Shown in pieces: positions 1 through 5,387 of a stretch of 6,927 bases of DNA. Numbering within the stretch: the stretch's first letter is position 1; the number at the start of each line of letters is the position of its first letter. Source of the DNA: an uncultured Lachnospiraceae bacterium (GTDB lineage Bacteria; Bacillota; Clostridia; Lachnospirales; Lachnospiraceae); NCBI GenBank assembly GCA_934394615.1, contig CAKRRJ010000103.1, forward strand, positions 1 to 6,927. The letters run 5' to 3'. Position numbers and translations under genes: made by a program. The notes under the pieces were generated by a model, which did no database searches, had not been told where the DNA came from, and was given only the letters and a program-made list of their open reading frames with translations.

Positions 1-46
1 GTAACTTATTGATTTTTCTGGTCTTATCAAGAAGCTGTACACTCAT
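1..46 (-). CDS. codY: CodY N-terminus (GTP/branched-chain amino acid-responsive global regulator), partial
   Basis: Only the first 15 codons are inside the window; the gene runs off the left edge. They read MSVQLLDKTRKINKL, which matches the conserved CodY N-terminus, where a LL-x-KTR-x-[IL]-N motif begins the GAF-type ligand domain. ATG at 46-44 is preceded by GAGGAGG nine bases upstream. CodY represses nutrient-acquisition and stationary-phase genes when GTP and branched-chain amino acids are plentiful. Its position just after topA, in the same direction, is known from other Clostridia and supports the call. The DNA-binding C-terminus cannot be seen, so the identification rests on the short N-terminal motif plus context. 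Confidence 0.85.
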   Translation of the reverse strand, partial: MSVQLLDKTRKINKL

Positions 47-55
47 TTCAAAAAA

Positions 56-62
56 CCTCCTC
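56..62 (-). promoter_or_regulatory. Ribosome binding site of codY
   Basis: The minus strand reads GAGGAGG, nine bases before the ATG at 46-44. It is a near-perfect anti-16S match and fixes the codY start. Confidence 0.85.
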
Positions 63-104
63 AATTAATTGATATTCTGTTCAAAAGCCTGCTCCAATAT
101 CTAA

Positions 105-133
105 ATATTAGCACGATTCTGAATAAATAACAA
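105..133 (-). promoter_or_regulatory. Candidate sigma-A promoter of codY
   Basis: On the minus strand a -35 hexamer TTGTTA (133-128) is separated by exactly 17 bases from a -10 hexamer TAATAT (110-105). A TG one base before the -10 makes it an extended -10. Each hexamer matches consensus at 4 of 6 positions. Transcription would start near 98, giving a leader of about 50 bases. This suggests codY can be transcribed independently of the comM-dprA-topA operon; no terminator is visible after topA, so readthrough is also possible. Confidence 0.6.
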
Positions 134-144
134 GAGTTTTTTGA

Positions 145-159
145 AATTTTCAATTAATT
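145..159. promoter_or_regulatory. CodY-box-like palindrome upstream of codY
   Basis: The plus strand reads AATTTTCAATTAATT, which matches the published CodY consensus AATTTTCWGAAAATT at 12 of 15 positions. The mismatches are positions 9 to 11. It overlaps a perfect 13-base palindrome at 141-153 (TTGAAA, central T, TTTCAA) and touches the topA stop codon at 159-161. It ends about 12 bases upstream of the candidate codY -35. Autoregulation of codY is known in some Firmicutes, so an operator here is plausible. The surrounding DNA is very AT-rich, which raises the chance of a random match. Confidence 0.4.
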
Positions 160-2249
160 TAATCATTGACCGGTTTTTCTTTGATATTTGCCGTGTATCC
201 ACACTGCTCATTTGCGCAGAGCAGCTTGCTTCCCTTCTCTACCATGTAGCTTCCGCACTTCGGACAGCGCTCGGAAGACGGTTTCTGCCAGGACATGAAG
301 TCACATTCCGGATTGTTCTCACAGCCGTAATAGCGTCTGCCTTTTTTGGTCTTCTTGATAACAACGTCCTTGCCGCACTGCGGGCAGGCCACACCGATCT
401 TTTCCAAGTACGGCTTGGTGTTCTTGCAGTCCGGGAATCCCGGGCAGGCCAGGAACTTGCCGTGCGGACCGTATTTGACAACCATGTTGCGTCCGCAGAC
501 ATCGCAGACCACATCGGATACCTCATCCGCAATCTTCACGGATTCCAGCGTTTTCTCGGCAGTTGCCACCGCCTCATCCAAGTCCGGATAGAAATTCTCA
601 ATGATAGTCTTCCACTTTACCGTGCCGTCTGCAACCTTATCGAGAAGCAGCTCCATATTCGCGGTAAAGCTCAGATCCACAATGCTCGGGAAACATTTCT
701 TCATGATGCCGTTCACGGCTTCGCCAAGTTCCGTCACATAAAGATTCTTATTCTCCTTTGTAACGTAGCGTCTGGCAAGAATGGTCGTGATGGTCGGCGC
801 GTAGGTACTCGGCCGTCCAATCCCCTGTTCTTCCATTGCCTTTACCAGGGATGCCTCCGTGTAATGTGCCGGCGGCTGGGTAAAATGCTGGCTCGGATTC
901 AGCTCAGACAGCGTGAGCACGGTTCCCGGCTCCAGTTTTCCAAGAAGTGCGTTCCCGGCTTCCTTATCGTCTTCCTGCACATAGACGGACATGAAACCAT
1001 CAAACGAAAGCTTGGAAGCTGCCAGGGTAAACAGGTACTCTCCTGCTGCTACCTTTACAGACGTTGTGGTGTAAACAGCCGGCTGCATGCGGCTTGCCGT
1101 AAACCGTTTCCAGATCAGCTGGTATAAGCGGAACTGGTCACGCTGCAGAGACTCCTTTACAATGGTTGGCGTCAGCGTAATGTCTGTCGGACGGATTGCC
1201 TCGTGCGCATCCTGGATCTTGCCGCCGTTCTTTTTTGTCTGGTCCTGTTTCAGCACATAATCCGCACCAAAGGTATGCTCCACATAAGCGCGGGCAGCTG
1301 CGTCTGCCTCATCCGCGATTCGGGTGGAATCGGTACGCAGGTAGGTGATCAGGCCGATGGTTCCGTGTCCTTTTACATCCACACCCTCGTAAAGCTGCTG
1401 CGCGATGCGCATGGTCTTCTGGGTGGAGAAGTTTAAAACTTTGGAAGCCTCCTGCTGCAGGGTACTGGTTGTGAACGGGATCGGCGGCTTTTTGCTGCGC
1501 TCACCGTATTTTACGTCTTCCACAACAAACGCCTGGCCTTCCAGATCTTTCAGGATCTTATCCAGCTCGTCTTTTTTATGAATGGCAATCTTTTCGTCGC
1601 GGGTTCCATGAAATTTTGCGATCAGCGGCTTTTTACTGCCTTTCTGCAGGAGATCCGCATCCAGGTTCCAGTATTCTTCTGGAATGAATGCCTCAATTTC
1701 CTCCTCGCGGTCGCAGATCATGCGAAGTGCCACGGACTGTACACGTCCGGCACTTAAGCCGCGCTTTACCTTCGCCCATAACAGGGGGCTGATGCGGTAA
1801 CCCACCATGCGGTCCAGCATACGGCGGGTCTGCTGGGCATCTACCAGGTTCATATCGATCGCGCGCGGTGCCTTCAAGGATGCCTTCACCGCATTCTTCG
1901 TGATCTCGTTAAAACTGATCCGGTAAACTTTTTTATCCTTTGCCTCGTCCAGCTTTAATGCCTTCATGAGATGCCAGGAAATTGCCTCTCCTTCGCGGTC
2001 AGGGTCCGTTGCGAGATAGACTTTGTCGGCTTTTTTTACTTCTTTGCGAAGTTTCGCAAGAATATCGCCTTTTCCGCGGATCGTAATATATTTGGGTTCA
2101 TAATCATGTTCAGCGTCAAATCCGAGGCTGCTCTTTGGTAAATCTCTCACATGTCCGTTGGAGGCATCCACTTCATAGGTGGAACCAAGGAATTTTTTGA
2201 TGGTCTTGACCTTGGCCGGAGACTCCACAATCACTAAATTATTTGCCAT
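159..2249 (-). CDS. topA: DNA topoisomerase I (type IA, omega protein)
   Basis: This 696-residue enzyme relaxes negative supercoils by cutting one strand, forming a 5'-phosphotyrosine link and passing the other strand. The TOPRIM domain occupies about residues 1-115, with Glu9 in VESPAK and the acidic triad Asp82/Asp84/Glu86 in TDPDREGE. The catalytic tyrosine is Tyr303 in GLITYLRTDST, with Arg305 beside it. His349 in QDAHEAIRPT matches the active-site histidine of E. coli TopA. The C-terminus carries three four-cysteine zinc ribbons: C582/C585/C602/C608, C622/C625/C643/C649 and C662/C665/C678/C683. The length is normal for a Firmicutes TopA and all key residues are present. ATG at 2249-2247 has AGGAG five to six bases upstream. 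It lies 44 bases after dprA with no strong terminator between, so it is probably the last gene of the comM-dprA-topA operon. Confidence 0.98.
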   Translation of the reverse strand: MANNLVIVESPAKVKTIKKFLGSTYEVDASNGHVRDLPKSSLGFDAEHDYEPKYITIRGKGDILAKLRKEVKKADKVYLATDPDREGEAISWHLMKALKLDEAKDKKVYRISFNEITKNAVKASLKAPRAIDMNLVDAQQTRRMLDRMVGYRISPLLWAKVKRGLSAGRVQSVALRMICDREEEIEAFIPEEYWNLDADLLQKGSKKPLIAKFHGTRDEKIAIHKKDELDKILKDLEGQAFVVEDVKYGERSKKPPIPFTTSTLQQEASKVLNFSTQKTMRIAQQLYEGVDVKGHGTIGLITYLRTDSTRIADEADAAARAYVEHTFGADYVLKQDQTKKNGGKIQDAHEAIRPTDITLTPTIVKESLQRDQFRLYQLIWKRFTASRMQPAVYTTTSVKVAAGEYLFTLAASKLSFDGFMSVYVQEDDKEAGNALLGKLEPGTVLTLSELNPSQHFTQPPAHYTEASLVKAMEEQGIGRPSTYAPTITTILARRYVTKENKNLYVTELGEAVNGIMKKCFPSIVDLSFTANMELLLDKVADGTVKWKTIIENFYPDLDEAVATAEKTLESVKIADEVSDVVCDVCGRNMVVKYGPHGKFLACPGFPDCKNTKPYLEKIGVACPQCGKDVVIKKTKKGRRYYGCENNPECDFMSWQKPSSERCPKCGSYMVEKGSKLLCANEQCGYTANIKEKPVND

Positions 2250-2267
2250 AACTACTCCTAAATACCG

Positions 2268-2300
2268 GATCTTAAAAAGCCAGCATACAGCTTTCAGATC
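2268..2300. other. Imperfect hairpin across the dprA stop codon
   Basis: GATCT (2268-2272) pairs with AGATC (2296-2300), and inside it AAAGC with GCTTT, separated by a small asymmetric internal loop. It covers the dprA stop at 2294-2296 and ends 18 bases before the topA start. Read on the plus strand it is followed by six T, which resembles a terminator, but no plus-strand gene needs one. On the minus strand the T-run lies inside the stem, so any effect on dprA-to-topA readthrough would be weak. Confidence 0.3.
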
Positions 2301-3472
2301 TTTTTTCCATAATAGTGATTCGCCGCACGAAACGCGTAGCCCTGCAGTTCAAGCTCCAGCAGGATCCCCATACACTCGCTGATGCCCATGCCGCACTGCC
2401 CGGAAATCTCTTCCAGATGTTTCGCCTTGAAATCTAGGCAAGCATACACCATTTTTTCCGGCTTTGCAAGTCCATTTACATTTTTTTCATGAATTATTAA
2501 CCTTTTTTCGCACTTCATGCCAAGGTATTCCAGGATATCTTCTGGCGAGATTGCCATGTGCGCCCCCTGCTGGATAAGGCGGTTGCAGCCGCCGCTCAAG
2601 TGATCCGTGATCCGCCCCGGAACGGCAAAAATCTCTTTTCCCTGATCGAGTCCGAACTCTGCCGTGATGAGCGATCCGCTTTTTTCTTTCGCTTCCACCA
2701 CCAGGACCGCGTCGGAAAGGCCGCTGATGATCCGGTTTCGCATGGGAAAATTCGGTTTTAACGGCCTGGTGTCGAGCGGAAACTCCGAGAGAATGCCTCC
2801 ATGCTCCAGCATCTGCCCGTAAAGTTTATAGTGTGCGGATGGGTAGCAGATATTCACCCCGCATCCCAATACCCCGTAAGTATCCGCTTCTGCTTTCAGC
2901 GCGCCCCGGTGCGCTGATCCGTCGATGCCAAGCGCCAGACCGCTGATGATCTGTACCTGTTCCCTTGCCAGCATTTCCGCAAAGGCTTCCGCAAGCTGGC
3001 TCCCGTACTCAGAACAGCCGCGCGCTCCCACAATCGCCACCGCCGGAACCCCCGGATCCGGAAGCTTTCCCCGCACATAAAGGCCCATGGGATACCCGTG
3101 GATATGAAGCAGCCGCTTTGGATAGTCCGGATCCAGCGGGGTCACAAAGCGGATTCCGCGTTCTGACAGTTTTTCATATGCTTCCAGATACTCTGCCTGC
3201 TTCTTTTTTCCTGCGCAGAGCGCCTGAATCTGCGCCTCCCGCAGAATTCCGCTCTCCCTTAAAGCTGTTTCTTCTATATTAAATAGGTTTGAAAATCCGC
3301 CGAATTCTTCTCCCAGCGCACGGATGGACACGGCTCCAAGCGCCGGAATCTGATTGAAACAAAACAGCATCCGCCGCTCCGCTTCCAAATCCAGAATGCC
3401 TCCTTCTCCAGACGTTCTGCTTCCGGTATGTTCCGTCTCTTCCACAAAATCGTCCTCATGCCTGCGCAGCAT
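2294..3472 (-). CDS. dprA: DNA processing protein DprA (Smf), RecA loader for transforming DNA
   Basis: DprA binds incoming single-stranded DNA in the cytoplasm, protects it and loads RecA during natural transformation. The 392-residue product has an N-terminal helical part (about 30-135, SAM/HhH-like, preceded by about 25 charged residues). Next comes the Rossmann-like DprA core (about 140-320) with VGAR at 148-151, SGLALGID at 177-184, RNRIISGLS at 245-253 and KSGSLITAE at 264-272. A C-terminal winged-helix (DML1-like) domain covers about 335-392. The reading frame is open 25 codons further upstream, to 3547, but ATG at 3472-3470 has AGGAGG six bases before it and gives a normal length, so I chose it. 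The start overlaps the end of comM by 17 bases in another frame, suggesting translational coupling. The core residues look intact; whether the organism is transformable cannot be told from this window. Confidence 0.95.
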   Translation of the reverse strand: MLRRHEDDFVEETEHTGSRTSGEGGILDLEAERRMLFCFNQIPALGAVSIRALGEEFGGFSNLFNIEETALRESGILREAQIQALCAGKKKQAEYLEAYEKLSERGIRFVTPLDPDYPKRLLHIHGYPMGLYVRGKLPDPGVPAVAIVGARGCSEYGSQLAEAFAEMLAREQVQIISGLALGIDGSAHRGALKAEADTYGVLGCGVNICYPSAHYKLYGQMLEHGGILSEFPLDTRPLKPNFPMRNRIISGLSDAVLVVEAKEKSGSLITAEFGLDQGKEIFAVPGRITDHLSGGCNRLIQQGAHMAISPEDILEYLGMKCEKRLIIHEKNVNGLAKPEKMVYACLDFKAKHLEEISGQCGMGISECMGILLELELQGYAFRAANHYYGKKI

Positions 3473-5006
3473 CGGCTTCCTCCTTTCCCCAGTACCGCTC
3501 CTGCAGATCCCGGTATCCGGCAGCTTCCCGCAGATGCGTCCGGCCAATCTGTTCTTCTCCGTCCAAATCTGCCAGCGTGCGTGCCACCTTTAAGATCTTA
3601 TGACAGCCCCTTGCGCTCAACCCAAGTCTGGTAAAGATCTGCTGGAAAAACCGCTCCTCTTCCTCGCGAAGCGCACAGAACCGGCGGATCTCCCGGATTC
3701 CCATCTCACTGTTTGTATAAATACCACTCCCCGCATAGCGTTCCCGCTGCAGAGTGCGCGCCTGTTCAATGCGGGTACGGATGTCTGCCGAGGACTCATT
3801 TTTCTGGTCCGTGCGGATATCGCGGTAAGTGACCGGCGCTGCCTCCACGCAGATGTCGATGCGGTCCAGGAGCGGCCGGGAAATGCGTCCCAGGTAGCGC
3901 TTCACCTGGTGTTCCGTGCAGCTGCACTTCGATCGGTCCGGATAGTAACCGCATGGACAGGGATTTAATGCTACCGCCAGCATAAAATGTGCCGGAAAGG
4001 TAAAACTGCCATTCACACGCGCGATGCTTACACAGTGTTCCTCCAGGGGCTGACGCAAAATTTCCAGCGTTTTCTTCTCAAACTCCGGAAGCTCATCCAG
4101 AAACAGGACACCGCGTGAGGCGAGCGAGATTTCTCCGGGTTTCGGCCATATTCCTCCTCCGGTGAGCGCCTGCGCACTGATGGTGTGATGCGGCGCGCGG
4201 TATGGTCTTGTCCCGACCAGCGCATGCCCTTCCGGCAGCATGCCGCAGATGCTGTAAACTTTCGATACTTCCAGCTGTTCCTCGCGGGACAGCGCCGGCA
4301 TAATGGTCGGAATGCGCCTTGCCATCATGCTCTTTCCGCTCCCGGGTGGTCCGATGTAGAGAAGGTTGTGCCCGCCCGCCACAGCAACCTCTGTCGCGCG
4401 CCGCATGAGCTTTTGGCCGTTCACCTCGGAAAAATCCACACGGTAGGCGGTATCTGGCGTAGAAGTATCTGCTGCGCCTTCCGCGCAGATCTTTTCCGGC
4501 TCATTTAAAAGCCCGGCCACTTCCTGCAGATTCCGGATCTTTATGATTTCCATGCAGTCTGCCGCCACACCCTCCGCCGCGTTTTCTTCTGGCAAAAAGC
4601 AGCGCGTGAGCCCATGTTTCGCCATGGCAAGCACCATAGACAGTACCCCGCGCACCGGCTTGATCTTCCCATCCAGGCCAAGCTCGCCCAGAAACCCGGC
4701 CCCTTTCAATCCAGGCGGCATGATAATACCATAAGCTGCAAGAACCGCAATTGCTACCGGAAGGTCACATGCCGTTCCCTCCTTGCGTACATTCGCCGGC
4801 GAAAGATTTACGGTAATCTTTTTCGGAGAGAGATGGAAGCCGGAATTTCGCATGGCCGTCCGCACCCGCTCCTCCGCCTCTTTTACTTCCGACGCCAGAG
4901 AACCAACCATAAAAAATCCGGGCAGCCCGTCGCTGACATCCGCTTCTACCTGGACCACGTAACCATCGATGCCGCGCAGTCCTCCACTGTACACTTTGCT
5001 GAACAA
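3456..5006 (-). CDS. comM: ComM/YifB family Mg-chelatase-like AAA+ ATPase
   Basis: This 516-residue protein is the usual length for ComM/YifB. An N-terminal Lon-protease-like (S5-fold) domain spans about residues 1-170, including the family stretch SPANVRKEGTACDLP at 69-83. The Mg-chelatase-type AAA+ ATPase domain follows, with Walker A GPPGSGKS at 219-226 and Walker B GVLFLDE at 299-305. A cysteine cluster NPCPCGYY...CSC (C350, C352, C361, C363) is typical of the family and probably binds zinc. A C-terminal Mg-chelatase domain occupies about 405-505. In Vibrio and Acinetobacter, ComM is a hexameric branch-migration helicase that extends recombination of transforming DNA; a similar role beside dprA is inference. 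The start is TTG at 5006-5004, supported by AAAGGAGA seven bases upstream and by the family N-terminus MFSKVYSGGLRGIDG. The last codons contain the dprA ribosome binding site. I see no frameshift or missing motif. Confidence 0.96.
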   Translation of the reverse strand: MFSKVYSGGLRGIDGYVVQVEADVSDGLPGFFMVGSLASEVKEAEERVRTAMRNSGFHLSPKKITVNLSPANVRKEGTACDLPVAIAVLAAYGIIMPPGLKGAGFLGELGLDGKIKPVRGVLSMVLAMAKHGLTRCFLPEENAAEGVAADCMEIIKIRNLQEVAGLLNEPEKICAEGAADTSTPDTAYRVDFSEVNGQKLMRRATEVAVAGGHNLLYIGPPGSGKSMMARRIPTIMPALSREEQLEVSKVYSICGMLPEGHALVGTRPYRAPHHTISAQALTGGGIWPKPGEISLASRGVLFLDELPEFEKKTLEILRQPLEEHCVSIARVNGSFTFPAHFMLAVALNPCPCGYYPDRSKCSCTEHQVKRYLGRISRPLLDRIDICVEAAPVTYRDIRTDQKNESSADIRTRIEQARTLQRERYAGSGIYTNSEMGIREIRRFCALREEEERFFQQIFTRLGLSARGCHKILKVARTLADLDGEEQIGRTHLREAAGYRDLQERYWGKEEADAAQA

Positions 5007-5012
5007 ATCCTG

Positions 5013-5020
5013 TCTCCTTT
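5013..5020 (-). promoter_or_regulatory. Ribosome binding site supporting the TTG start of comM
   Basis: The minus strand reads AAAGGAGA, leaving seven bases between GGAG and the TTG codon at 5006-5004. No ATG or GTG in frame gives the conserved family N-terminus, so this site decides the rare start codon. Confidence 0.8.
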
Positions 5021-5029
5021 CTCTTTCTG
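5020..5029 (+). repeat. Left copy of a 10-bp direct repeat flanking the 5030-5160 segment
   Basis: TCTCTTTCTG here matches TCTCTTTCCG at 5161-5170 in 9 of 10 positions; the first eight are identical. The copy directly abuts the left terminal inverted repeat, as a target-site duplication would. On the minus strand it is a purine-rich stretch overlapping the edge of the comM ribosome binding site, so some similarity by base composition is possible. Confidence 0.5.
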
Positions 5030-5056
5030 TAACTGTTCAGTACCCTCACAGTTACA
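5028..5056 (-). other. Stem-loop just upstream of the comM ribosome binding site
   Basis: On the minus strand TGTAACTGT (5056-5048) pairs perfectly with ACAGTTACA (5036-5028) over an 11-base loop. The stem ends eight bases before AAAGGAGA, so the ribosome binding site stays free. There is no U-tract. Six of its bases (5051-5056) are shared with the neighbouring long hairpin, so the two extended folds compete. Confidence 0.55.
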
Positions 5057-5107
5057 AGCAAAAATCCATTGAAAATTGTCTTCGACAATAGGATTTTTGC
5101 CTGCAAG
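5051..5107 (-). other. Long bipartite hairpin in the comM leader
   Basis: The minus-strand arms GCAAAAATCC (5100-5091) and GGATTTTTGC (5067-5058) form ten perfect pairs. Outward, TTGCAG (5106-5101) continues against 5057-5052 with two G-U wobbles, giving 16 pairs in total. An inner stem ATTGTC/GACAAT (5089-5084 with 5080-5075) closes on a GAA loop. The wobbles are valid only in minus-strand RNA; on the plus strand they would be A-C mismatches. This favours a structure formed in the comM transcript, or in an RNA transcribed that way. Confidence 0.55.
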
Positions 5108-5122
5108 CCCATGTTTTCATAC

Positions 5123-5147
5123 GGTCAGCGCAGTGAATGCGCAGACC
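5123..5147 (-). other. GC-rich hairpin inside the putative element
   Basis: GGTC (5123-5126) pairs with GACC (5144-5147), then after one mismatch GCGCA (5128-5132) pairs with TGCGC (5138-5142), around a five-base loop. There is no T-run on either side, so it is not a terminator. Confidence 0.5.
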
Positions 5148-5160
5148 TGCTGAACACTTA

Positions 5161-5170
5161 TCTCTTTCCG
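5161..5170 (+). repeat. Right copy of the 10-bp direct repeat
   Basis: TCTCTTTCCG directly abuts the right terminal inverted repeat ending at 5160 and differs from the left copy (5020-5029) at one position. It is interpreted as the second half of a target-site duplication. Confidence 0.5.
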
Positions 5171-5188
5171 TCATAAACGCCTGCTTTC

Positions 5189-5257
5189 ACTATAGCGTTG
5201 CCGAAATAAAAGAGCCAGAATTTTTCACCGCAAAATCTGTCAAGCCATTTCACAGAT
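5189..5257 (-). promoter_or_regulatory. Possible comM promoter/operator region
   Basis: On the minus strand a perfect TTGACA lies at 5243-5238, inside a dyad ACAGAT (5252-5257) / ATCTGT (5235-5240) with an 11-base gap. No good -10 stands 16-18 bases downstream of it. The best -10-like hexamer, TATAGT (5194-5189), is 43 bases away and has a poor -35 at its own correct spacing. The comM operon needs a promoter after the terminator at 5315-5345, and this stretch upstream of the putative element is the most likely place, but the exact hexamers are unresolved. Confidence 0.3.
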
Positions 5258-5275
5258 CGCAATTTCCTATGAAAT

Positions 5276-5297
5276 CAGTGGGCGCGCCACTGGCGCC
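5276..5297. repeat. GC-rich overlapping inverted repeats
   Basis: CAGTGG (5276-5281) pairs with CCACTG (5287-5292) over a five-base loop, while GGCGC (5281-5285) can instead pair with GCGCC (5293-5297). The two folds are mutually exclusive. This small GC island sits in AT-rich intergenic DNA between the transporter terminator and comM. There is no adjacent T-run, so its role is unknown. Confidence 0.4.
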
Positions 5298-5314
5298 TCC
5301 TCGATATGCATAGC

Positions 5315-5345
5315 AACAAAAAGAGCAAGACCGAAGTCCTGCTCT
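5315..5345 (-). terminator. Rho-independent terminator of the transporter operon
   Basis: On the minus strand AGAGCAGGAC (5345-5336) pairs with GTCTTGCTCT (5331-5322), ten pairs with one G-U, closed by a stable TTCG tetraloop. TTTTT then G, TT follow (5322-5315, the first T also being the last stem base). It begins 42 bases after the transporter stop codon and separates the citrate genes from the comM operon. Confidence 0.92.
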
Positions 5346-5387
5346 CTCTGAATACAATATTCTCTTTTATCCTTTGTATGGAGCCGC

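Larger units (their letters stand above)
5030..5160. mobile_element. Putative MITE-like non-autonomous element in the comM leader (131 bp)
   Basis: The left end TAACTGTTCAG (5030-5040) and the reverse complement of the right end, TAAGTGTTCAG (5160-5150), match at 10 of 11 positions. The segment is immediately flanked by direct repeats 5020-5029 and 5161-5170 (9 of 10). Terminal inverted repeats plus abutting direct repeats are the structural signature of a transposed element. It carries no transposase and no convincing ORF. Inside are two further hairpins (5051-5107 and 5123-5147). Removing the segment and one repeat copy would leave an uninterrupted purine-rich leader running into the comM ribosome binding site. 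The exact ends are uncertain by about two bases, since the duplication could be 8 instead of 10 bp. The alternative is a host structured leader RNA whose ends pair by chance. I do not know the family. Confidence 0.45.

Noticed and set aside
68..82. A second CodY-box candidate in the codY leader around ATTCTGTTC.
   Set aside because: Only about 8 of 15 positions match the consensus, which is not above chance in such AT-rich DNA.
141..1127. A 328-codon open frame on the plus strand opposite the end of topA.
   Set aside because: It is antisense to the conserved topA coding sequence, has no ribosome binding site and no recognisable family, and arises from the codon bias of topA.
3473..3547. An upstream extension of dprA by 25 codons.
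   Set aside because: The extension lies wholly inside comM, is not conserved-looking and lacks a good ribosome binding site, whereas ATG at 3472 has AGGAGG at ideal spacing.
5051..5107. The long hairpin considered as a second terminator.
   Set aside because: Its T-run is part of the stem, not after it, on both strands, and a strong terminator already exists at 5315-5345.
5052..5174. A 40-codon ATG frame on the minus strand crossing the right edge of the putative element.
   Set aside because: It has only a weak AGCAGG site, is rich in Cys and Arg without a domain, and its codons lie in hairpin arms. The start is outside the element and the stop inside it, so it is better explained as chance.
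5215..5243. TTGACA with a 17-base spacer considered as a complete promoter.
   Set aside because: The hexamer at the right distance is TTCTGG, and shifting by one or two bases gives nothing close to TATAAT. Only a tentative regulatory region is reported.
5267..5290. A seven-codon GTG frame (VARPLIS) behind a GAGGAGG sequence on the minus strand, considered as a leader peptide.
   Set aside because: It lies within GC-rich inverted repeats upstream of the likely promoter, has no run of regulatory codons and no terminator-type attenuator after it.
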